Origin: Jannaschia aquimarina
GTDB lineage: Bacteria; Pseudomonadota; Alphaproteobacteria; Rhodobacterales; Rhodobacteraceae
Length of the DNA: 64,000 bases
Direction of reading: 5' to 3'
NCBI RefSeq assembly: GCF_000877395.1
Contig: NZ_JYFE01000060.1
Span: forward strand, 1 to 64,000
Made by a program: the position numbers and the translations under genes. Of the stretch, positions 8,567 to 14,976 are shown in pieces. The notes beneath the pieces are model-generated. The model was not told the origin of the DNA. It saw only the letters and a list, made by a program, of their open reading frames with translations, and made no database searches. The first letter of the stretch is position 1; every line of letters begins with the position of its first letter.

Positions 8567-9385
8567 ATGGGTTTTCCCGGCACGTGGATGACGGAAAGCG
8601 AAAGCGTGGTCTACCGCGTGGTGCCGAAATGCGCCTGCTCGTCCATCGGGCAGATCATGTATTATTCGGATCACGGCCGGTTCTTCGACGGCGACATCCA
8701 CGACGCGACCGAGGGCCTGCACAAATGGGCGCAGGACCACAGTCAGCCCGTCATCACCGAGAACGTGCAGTCCCACCGCTCCTATGCGTTCACCTGCGTG
8801 CGCAACCCCTATACCCGGATCCTGTCGTCCTTCTTCGACAAGATCGCGGGCATTCAGCGTAATGGGCGGCGGTATCGGGGCAACCTGGTGCCCATGCTGG
8901 CGCAGAAATACGGGATCGACGTCGGTAGCCCCGAAAACGGGTTCGAATTCGACCAGATCGCCAGCTTCCGCCGATTCCTGCTGTTCGCGCGCGATACGAT
9001 CCGGTTTCGCAAGCCGATGGATCCCGACATCCACTGGTCGGCCGTGTCGGGCCATGTGGCGACCTTCGTGGCCAATGGCGGGCGCTACGACCGGGTGATC
9101 TTTACCGAGGCGTTCAACGACGGGATGCAGGCGGTCCTGGACGCGATCGAGACGCCGGTTCCGGTCGATCTGGCGCAGGTGCCGCGTTTCAACGAATCCG
9201 AAGGGCACGGTCCCAAGCGGCTGCACCCGGTCGAGGACTATTTCGACGATCTGTCGATGCACCTCGTCTGGGAAATCTATCACCGCGACTTCCAGCTCTT
9301 CCGCTACGATTTCGAGCACCCCGGCAACAAGCTGCCGCTGGGCGAAGTCGATCTGGACGAATTGCACGCCGTTCTGGGAGAGTGA
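8567..9385 (+). CDS. Sulfotransferase family 2 protein
   Basis: The 272-residue protein carries the PAPS-binding motifs of carbohydrate sulfotransferases. A 5'-phosphosulfate loop, VVPKCACSSI, lies at about residues 18-27. A 3'-phosphate motif, CVRNPYTRILSSFF, lies at 77-90. The expected reaction is sulfate transfer from PAPS to a sugar hydroxyl. No signal peptide is visible. The start at 8567 is supported by a weak AGAGGG; a later ATG at 8588 is possible but lacks a ribosome site. It is divergent from a GT14 glycosyltransferase and is probably part of the same glycan-modifying function. A repeat copy follows downstream. Confidence 0.85.
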   Translation: MGFPGTWMTESESVVYRVVPKCACSSIGQIMYYSDHGRFFDGDIHDATEGLHKWAQDHSQPVITENVQSHRSYAFTCVRNPYTRILSSFFDKIAGIQRNGRRYRGNLVPMLAQKYGIDVGSPENGFEFDQIASFRRFLLFARDTIRFRKPMDPDIHWSAVSGHVATFVANGGRYDRVIFTEAFNDGMQAVLDAIETPVPVDLAQVPRFNESEGHGPKRLHPVEDYFDDLSMHLVWEIYHRDFQLFRYDFEHPGNKLPLGEVDLDELHAVLGE

Positions 9386-9420
9386 TCCGGCGGACGGCCT
9401 GACGGCCGGATCCCCGCGGT

Positions 9421-9486
9421 CCGGGGGCTCTGCCCCCGATGCGCGCCTGCGGCGCGCCCCCCGGAGTAGTTGGACCGAGACAAAGG
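9421..9486 (+). repeat. Dispersed intergenic repeat, copy R2
   Basis: CGGGGGC-TCT-GCCCCCG (9422-9438) is a perfect 7-bp hairpin. GCGCGCC-TGC-GGCGCGC (9441-9457) is a second perfect hairpin. The segment CCGGAGTAGTTGGACCGAGACAAAG follows, resembling the TATTTG tail of the other copies in a diverged form. The end of the repeat runs into AAAGGAGG, the ribosome binding site of the next gene. Confidence 0.55.
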
Positions 9487-9496
9487 AGGGGAACGG

Positions 9497-9970
9497 GTGC
9501 AGCGGATCGCCTTGGCATCGAGCCTCGTCGTTGTGGGCATCTCCGGCACGGCCTTGGCGGATGGGCTGTTGCAGACCTGCGAGAACGTTCCGTTCGATCA
9601 GGCGAACTGCGTGCGTGCGCTGGCCTGCCTTGGGACCGAAGGGGTTCATTTCGACGGCATGGCGCGAGGCTGGGATGCCGGGACGCTGAGCGGAGAATTG
9701 TCGGATGGGGCGGCCTGCGTGGGACGATGGTCGTCGGACGGCCCGCTGGGGACCGGGATCGCCGATCTGGTCTGCGACGACGGGACCGAAGCCGATATCG
9801 TCTACTACACCCAGGACAACGTGACCGGCACGGTGATCGGGCGCGGGATGGACAACCGCGGGCGCGCGATCCGGGCGTGGTCCGGCCTGAACGTGCTGGA
9901 GTTCCTGACGCCGGACGGACAGTTGGGCGCCGAATTGCCCTGTGGGGACGCGCCGGTGCCGATCAGCTAG
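9497..9970 (+). CDS. Secreted protein of unknown function, 157 aa
   Basis: I do not recognise this protein. GTG at 9497 is chosen because AGGAGG at 9484-9489 lies 7 bases upstream and the new N-terminus is a clean signal peptide (QRIALASSLVVVGISGTALA, cleavage before Asp-Gly). The mature part is acidic and contains several cysteines (CENVPFDQANC, ALACLG, AACVG, LVCDDG, LPCGD), so disulfides are likely in the periplasm. Its 3' end overlaps the convergent frameshifted gene by 8 bases. Confidence 0.7.
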   Translation: MQRIALASSLVVVGISGTALADGLLQTCENVPFDQANCVRALACLGTEGVHFDGMARGWDAGTLSGELSDGAACVGRWSSDGPLGTGIADLVCDDGTEADIVYYTQDNVTGTVIGRGMDNRGRAIRAWSGLNVLEFLTPDGQLGAELPCGDAPVPIS

Positions 9971-11468
9971 GCGGCGGCCCGGGCGCCGTCGTGTCGTCTG
10001 CGGGCGTCAGCCAACCGCGATAGTGCACCAGCAGCCCGGCGAGGGGCGCCGAGAGGCGGACGTCGAATTCGACCCGTGCGTCGCGGGCGAATTCCCGCGT
10101 CTCCGACCGGGGCAGCAGCGCGCGCGGGATCGGGATCCCCAGTGCCCAGCCACGGCGGACAGGATAGTGCAGGCCTTCGTCATCGGCGGTCAGGTCCAGC
10201 TCGAAGGTCAGGAGGCCGAAGCGTTCCGTCATCCGGTCGCCGCGCGGGCGCAGGTGGCTGCGGAAGCTGTCGCGGCCGAAGGTCCGGATCCAGGTCTCAC
10301 TTTCGCCGTGGCTTTCCATTTCGACTTCGACGGGCACGTCCGGGGCCGCGCGCGGAAAGCGGAAGACGGCGCAGACGAGGCGCGACAGGACGGAGCCGCC
10401 CCGCTCTATCCGGGCGCGGCCCTGCCAGCGGCGCACATGCAGCACGTCGTGGAGCGCGCGGACCTCCGGCGGCAATGTCGCGAAGGCCGGGCCGAGGGTG
10501 CGGGCGAAGAGCGGGGGCGCCTGTCGCTCGGACCGGCCGAAGCTGACGGCAAGCGGGGCGGCCGCCTCGCGGACCTCGTCCAGCGTGAAGGCGCCCAGGG
10601 CCGGGCGTAGGCCCGGAGAGACGGTGCCGCGGGCGAGGCGCGCGATCAGGATGCGGGCGGGCAGGGCCGGGATGTGCGGGCCGTCGCCACCCTCGGCGAT
10701 CAGGGTCCAGCACCGATCCAGCGCAACGCCGTCCCGCCAGCCCAGGACGCGCACCACCATGCCGCCCCGGTCGGAGCCGAAGCGTTCTAGCCGGTCGGCG
10801 GGACGGCAAAGCCGTAGTGTCGCTGCGCAGCGTGATGCGGTCGAGACGCGACCAGCCGGACCGCGTCGTCCAGCGGCCCCCGCGCCAGAGCCGAAGGGGG
10901 CGGCCCGCCTGGGCCAGAATGGCGTGCATGACCGACAGACCCCTCGGGGCACGATTACCGGGCAGGATCGCCGCCTCGACCAATTCGACGCGGTCGAGCC
11001 CCTCGACAAGCGCATCCGCCGCCACCGAAGACAGCGCGGGCACCGAGGAGACGCCCGACAGGACCGGGATGCTTGCCGCTTTCGCCCGGTCATCGAGATC
11101 GGCGATCGCCGCGGTGAAGGCCGCGTCGTCGGACAGGTCGAGATAGGGCACTCCCGCCGCGATCGCCGCGAGGGCGAGGCGTAGGACTGGAACGGTCCGG
11201 CGGCGTCGACCACCGCGTCGAACCCGGCGAGGCGGGCGGCGAGGTCTGGTGCATCCCGGTCGAGGGCAAGCGCCGCGCCTCTATGCGCCGCGACCACGAG
11301 GTCGAGGGCGGCCCGGGTGCGTCCGGCGACCGTCACGCGATGTCCGTCCGACAGAAGACCTGCGGCCAGGCGAGATCCGAAGACCCCCGCGCCGCCCAGG
11401 ATTAGCACCCGCAGCGACCGGGACCGCGCCTTGGCGGTCGGGTCGGGTGACGCCGCGCCATCGGCCAT
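9963..11468 (-). pseudogene. Saccharopine dehydrogenase-like/DUF4166 protein, broken by two frame changes
   Basis: The N-terminal Rossmann part (VLILGGAGVFGSRLAAGLL at about residues 20-38, then DAVVDAAGPFQSY) is read in one frame. Homology then moves to another frame, which begins LALAAIAAGVPYLDLSDDAAF and continues to SRLDRITLRSDTTALPSR. It returns to the first frame at ADRLERFGSDRGGMVVRVLG. The breaks fall near 11172-11184 and 10795-10815. At the first break a few residues usual after the Gln-Ser-Tyr block appear missing. The C-terminal DUF4166 region is intact. The nominal frame is open throughout, so annotation pipelines would call one 501-aa protein with a nonsense Arg/Ser-rich middle. 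It is a pseudogene or contains two sequencing errors. It abuts the dehydrogenase gene upstream. Confidence 0.75.
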
Positions 11469-12449
11469 TCAGAGCATCGCCGGCACGACCTGATCCGGCG
11501 GGCGGTGGCCGTCGGCAAAGGTTTGCATGTTGACGATGACCCGTTCGCCCATCTCGTGCCGCGCCTCGCGGGTGGCCGAAGCGATATGCGGCGTCAGTAC
11601 CACGTTCGGCAGCGCGCGCAGGCGGGGGTTCACGCCGCGCCCGCGCTCGTAGACGTCGAGACCCGCGCCGGCCAGGTCTCCGCCGCGCAGCATCCGGGTC
11701 AGGGCGTTCTCGTCGATGACCTCGCCGCGGGACGTGTTCACGATCACGGCCGTGGGCTTCATCAATCGCAAGCGGCGCGCGTTCATCAGGTGGAACGTGG
11801 CGGGCGTGTGCGGGCAATTGACCGAAAGCACGTCGGACTGGGCGACCATCCGGTCCAGGCTCTCGAGATAGGTCGCGCCAAGCGGGTCCTCGATGCCGGA
11901 ATGAAGACGGCGGCGGTTGTGGTACGAGACTTCCATCCCGAATGCCGAGGCGCGCCGCGCGACGGCCTGGCCGATGCGGCCCATGCCCAGGATACCCAGC
12001 TTGCGCCCCCGCAGGCGGCCGCCCAGCATCGCCTCGGGCGCCCATCCCTCCCAGTCGCCCTGCTGCATCTTGGCCATGCCCTCGGGCATCCGGCGGATGA
12101 CGGCGAGGATCAGCGCCATGGTCATGTCGGCCGTATCCTCGGTCTGCACGCCTGGGGTGTTCGAGACCAGCACGCCGCGCTGCCGGGCGGTGGCCACGTC
12201 GATGTGATCCACGCCCGCGCCGTAATTCGCCACCAGCCGCAGCCGGTCGGAGGCCGCCAGCATGGGCGCGTCGACCGGATCGGACAGCGTCGGCACCAGC
12301 ACGTCGGCATCGCGAAGCCGGGCCAGCACCTCGTCGCGGGTGAAAGCGTCGCCCTCGGGGCGGGTGACGGCGAACAGCTCGTCCATGCGCGCCTCGATGG
12401 CGGGCGGCAGGCGTCGCGTGACGACAACACTCAGCGGCGCTTTCGCCAT
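11469..12449 (-). CDS. D-isomer specific 2-hydroxyacid dehydrogenase (glyoxylate/hydroxypyruvate reductase-like)
   Basis: The 326-residue NAD(P)-dependent oxidoreductase has the nucleotide-binding loop LGILGMGRIGQAVARR in the middle and the catalytic blocks NTSRGEVIDENAL and LTPHIASATREAR (His/Arg/Glu set of the family). Known relatives reduce glyoxylate or hydroxypyruvate. I chose ATG at 12449: GGGAGGGG lies just upstream and the protein then begins AKAPLSVVVTRRLP, as in relatives. An upstream in-frame ATG would add 24 residues that look non-homologous. Its stop directly abuts the start of the broken saccharopine-dehydrogenase-like gene, so the two were probably one operon. Confidence 0.88.
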   Translation of the reverse strand: MAKAPLSVVVTRRLPPAIEARMDELFAVTRPEGDAFTRDEVLARLRDADVLVPTLSDPVDAPMLAASDRLRLVANYGAGVDHIDVATARQRGVLVSNTPGVQTEDTADMTMALILAVIRRMPEGMAKMQQGDWEGWAPEAMLGGRLRGRKLGILGMGRIGQAVARRASAFGMEVSYHNRRRLHSGIEDPLGATYLESLDRMVAQSDVLSVNCPHTPATFHLMNARRLRLMKPTAVIVNTSRGEVIDENALTRMLRGGDLAGAGLDVYERGRGVNPRLRALPNVVLTPHIASATREARHEMGERVIVNMQTFADGHRPPDQVVPAML

Positions 12450-12552
12450 GGCGGGTCCCCTCCCCTTTTGCGCGGGCGCTCCGATCATGGCATCCTCGCG
12501 CTGCAAGGCAAAGGGGCGCAAGACCCCGCCAGGACATTGACGGGCAGTCAGT

Positions 12553-13044
12553 ATGAAAACGGTTCTCTTCGCGGCGCTTGCCGCACTTCTCCCCTTGTCG
12601 GCGCTGGCCGACGCTCAGAGGGGGTCTGTCACCAACCTTCCGATCCCGCGCTACGTGTCGATGAAGGCGTCCGAGGGCTATGCGCGGCGCGGCCCGTCCA
12701 GCACCCATCGGATCGACTGGGTCTTCGTGCGGCGCCACATGCCACTGCGCGTGGTGGACGAGTACGGGCACTGGCGCCGGGTCCAGGATCGCGAGGGCGC
12801 GGGGGGCTGGATGCATTACTCGCTGCTGTCGGGGAACCGGACCGTCATCATCGAGCCCGAAGAGCTGCATCTGAGGCGGCGGCCCGCGCCGGACGCGCCG
12901 GTCTCGGCCCGGCTGGCCAAGGGCGTGGTGGCATGGCTGGGCGAATGCCGCGACGGATGGTGCGCCGTCGAGGTGGAGGATGCCGAAGGCTGGGCCCAGC
13001 AGGCGATGCTGTGGGGCGTCAGCCCCGGAGAGACGCGGGAATAG
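12553..13044 (+). CDS. Secreted SH3-domain protein
   Basis: The 163-residue exported protein has a signal peptide (MKTVLFAALAALLPLSALAD). The mature part contains two SH3-like repeats of the bacterial SH3_4/DUF1058 type. The first runs around YVSMKASEGYARRGPSSTHRI to WMHYSLLSG. The second runs around ELHLRRRPAPDAPV to GWAQQAMLWG. Such proteins are periplasmic and often bind peptidoglycan or accompany envelope enzymes. It is divergent from the 2-hydroxyacid dehydrogenase across about 100 bases. No enzymatic residues are seen. Confidence 0.82.
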   Translation: MKTVLFAALAALLPLSALADAQRGSVTNLPIPRYVSMKASEGYARRGPSSTHRIDWVFVRRHMPLRVVDEYGHWRRVQDREGAGGWMHYSLLSGNRTVIIEPEELHLRRRPAPDAPVSARLAKGVVAWLGECRDGWCAVEVEDAEGWAQQAMLWGVSPGETRE

Positions 13045-13164
13045 ATCGGGACATCCAAGTGAGCGCATCGCAGGGGCGAAACTGTCTCGCGCGATGCGTC
13101 AACCTGCGCGTTCGTCGGTCTGCGGTCCCCGAGGCGGCAGCCTGGGCGAGTGGGCCAGCGGGCC

Positions 13165-13608
13165 TCATCCGCGCTCGACCAGGCGTGCGCCCGGGCCCTC
13201 TGCGGCCTTCTGGTCGTCCGGGTTATAGAGCGGGCAGGTCTTCATCGACAGGCAGCCGCATCCGATGCACCCCGTCAGGCGGTCGCGGAGTCGGGTGAGT
13301 TCCTCGATCCGTTGCGTCAGGTCGTCGTGCAGATCCTCGGCGATCCTCTCCCAATCGGAAGGCGTGGGCGGACGACCCCCGGGAATGCCGGCCAGTGCCG
13401 CGCGGATGCGGCGCAGGGGCAGGCCCAGCCTCTGGGCGACGCGGATGAAGGACAGGCGCCGCAACTCGGCCCGGGGAAAGCGGCGGCGGCCCCCGCCGTC
13501 TCGGGGTGGAGAGATCAGGCCCTCGCCTTCGTAGAAGCGGATCTGGCTGATGCTGAGACCGGTCCGGTCGGCGACCTGGCCGATAGACAGTTCGCGGGGA
13601 AGACGCAT
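13165..13608 (-). CDS. soxR: Redox-sensitive MerR-family transcriptional activator SoxR
   Basis: The 147-residue protein has an N-terminal MerR helix-turn-helix (ELSIGQVADRTGLSISQIRFYE) and a dimerisation helix. The [2Fe-2S] cluster loop has Cys114, Cys117, Cys119 and Cys125 (CIGCGCLSMKTC), the exact CX2CXCX5C spacing of SoxR. ATG at 13608 is chosen because AGAGGAG precedes it; an upstream ATG at 13635 lies inside the operator palindrome. It is transcribed away from a VOC-family gene with the SoxR operator between them. In non-enteric bacteria SoxR senses redox-active compounds and activates a few nearby genes directly. Confidence 0.95.
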   Translation of the reverse strand: MRLPRELSIGQVADRTGLSISQIRFYEGEGLISPPRDGGGRRRFPRAELRRLSFIRVAQRLGLPLRRIRAALAGIPGGRPPTPSDWERIAEDLHDDLTQRIEELTRLRDRLTGCIGCGCLSMKTCPLYNPDDQKAAEGPGARLVERG

Positions 13609-13621
13609 GACGAGACTCCTC

Positions 13622-13652
13622 TTGACCTCGACCATGGTTGAGGTCCGATCAG
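13622..13652 (+). promoter_or_regulatory. SoxR operator within the promoter of the VOC gene
   Basis: GACCTCGACCATGGTTGAGGTC (13624-13645) is a 22-base palindrome with one mismatched pair, matching the CCTCAA-TTGAGG layout of known SoxR boxes. TTGACC at 13622-13627 can serve as -35 for rightward transcription. A 19-base spacer leads to GATCAG at 13647-13652 as a weak -10. The stretched spacer is the usual architecture of SoxR-activated promoters. The downstream gene starts at 13682. Confidence 0.8.
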
Positions 13653-13681
13653 AGGCGGGTCAATCGTGAAAGGAGGCCGCC

Positions 13682-14074
13682 ATGGCCCATCTCGAACATG
13701 CAAACATCACCGTCCGCGACGCCGAGGCCGCCGCCGCGACCCTCTGCGACCTGTTCGGCTGGCGAATCCGCTGGTCGGGCGACGCCATCGGCGGCGGGCG
13801 CAGCGTCCATGTCGGTGACGACGAGGCCTATCTCGCGCTCTACACCCCGGCCGGGGAGGTGGCGGACGGGCCCAGCAGCTACGGCTTGCAGCGGTGCCTG
13901 AACCATGTGGGCATCGTCGTGGACGATCTGGATGCCAGCGAAGCGCTGGTGCGCGATGCCGGTTTCGTTCCGCGCAGCCATGCCGATTACGAGCCCGGAC
14001 GGCGGTTCTACTTCGACGGGCCCGACGGGCTGGAGATCGAGGTCGTCGCCTACGACAATGCCTCGGCGAGCTGA
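13682..14074 (+). CDS. VOC family protein (glyoxalase/bleomycin-resistance fold)
   Basis: The 130-residue cytosolic protein has two beta-alpha-beta-beta-beta modules. Candidate metal ligands occur at the usual places: LEHANITV near the start, NHVGIVVDD near residues 75-83 and LEIEVVAYD near the C-terminus. AAGGAGG lies just before the ATG. It is divergent from soxR and sits directly downstream of the SoxR operator, so it is probably induced by redox-cycling drugs or oxidants. Its role may be detoxification or binding of such compounds; the substrate is not known. The 3' end overlaps the convergent phosphatase gene by 25 bases. Confidence 0.85.
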   Translation: MAHLEHANITVRDAEAAAATLCDLFGWRIRWSGDAIGGGRSVHVGDDEAYLALYTPAGEVADGPSSYGLQRCLNHVGIVVDDLDASEALVRDAGFVPRSHADYEPGRRFYFDGPDGLEIEVVAYDNASAS

Positions 14075-14895
14075 GGGGCCATCATCTCCCACACGGCGGA
14101 GGAGCGCGCGTTGAAGAGCGCGCTTCCCGCCAGGTCGGCATCCGTCATCGTCGGCGCGTAGTCCCGCCCGTCCAGCAGGCCCGACCGTCCTCCCGCCTCC
14201 CGCAGACACAGGACGCCGGCCGCATGATCCCAGACGTTGATCCCGCCATTGACCACGAAGTCGGAGCCGCCGAGGCAGAGCAGGCGGTATTCATGGACGC
14301 TGGCGCCGAGATTGGTGTTGCGCCGCAGGCCCGGCGTCAGCGCCGCAAGCCGGGTGCGTCCGGGCTCGCCGTAGAAGTACTCGCCCAGATTGCCGCGCAT
14401 CCTGTCCTTCGGCCCCGCCTCGGCGGTCGTGCTGAGGCGCCGCGCGGTGCCGTTCCTGTGGAAGTGGCAGCCGCCGCCCCGCGTCGCGAGAACCCAATCG
14501 TCGAAGCCCGGATCGTAGAGACAGCCCCAGACCGTCTGCCCATCCTCGACCACGGCGACGATCACGCCGTGATTGGCAAGGCCATGGGCGAAGTTCCACG
14601 TCCCGTCGATCGGGTCGATCACCACGCAGCGGCCGCCCGCCACCGCGTCGAGGCTCGCAGTGCCATCGGAGATCGACTCCTCTCCGATGACGGCGTCGCC
14701 GGGCAGAATGGCGCGAACCCGCCTGGTCAGGGCCTCTTCCGCGGCGCGGTCGGCCACGGTCACCAGATCGTCGAAGGCGCGCTTTTCGTCCACCGCGTCG
14801 GGCGGCAGGTTGCGGAACCTCGGGCGGATCTCGTCGGCGGCGACGGCGCGGATCGCGTCGACCATGGCGTCGGACTGGGTCGGGGTGAGGGGCAT
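14050..14895 (-). CDS. Inositol monophosphatase family protein
   Basis: The 281-residue Mg-dependent phosphatase carries the family metal motifs: GEES at residues 71-74, DPIDGTWNF from Asp94 and WDHAAG with Asp223. It probably hydrolyses a sugar or inositol phosphate, or a 3'-phosphoadenosine-type substrate, in the cytosol. The exact substrate cannot be told from these motifs. It starts 81 bases downstream of the DUF2339 gene, on the same strand, and may share its transcript. Confidence 0.88.
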   Translation of the reverse strand: MPLTPTQSDAMVDAIRAVAADEIRPRFRNLPPDAVDEKRAFDDLVTVADRAAEEALTRRVRAILPGDAVIGEESISDGTASLDAVAGGRCVVIDPIDGTWNFAHGLANHGVIVAVVEDGQTVWGCLYDPGFDDWVLATRGGGCHFHRNGTARRLSTTAEAGPKDRMRGNLGEYFYGEPGRTRLAALTPGLRRNTNLGASVHEYRLLCLGGSDFVVNGGINVWDHAAGVLCLREAGGRSGLLDGRDYAPTMTDADLAGSALFNARSSAVWEMMAPQLAEALS

Positions 14896-14976
14896 CGCGG
14901 TCTCCGGGCTGGTCTGGCCTGCGCCTAGCGCGCGGGCGGCGCGGCCACAACGGACCGCGCGGCCCGGCGATGCGCG

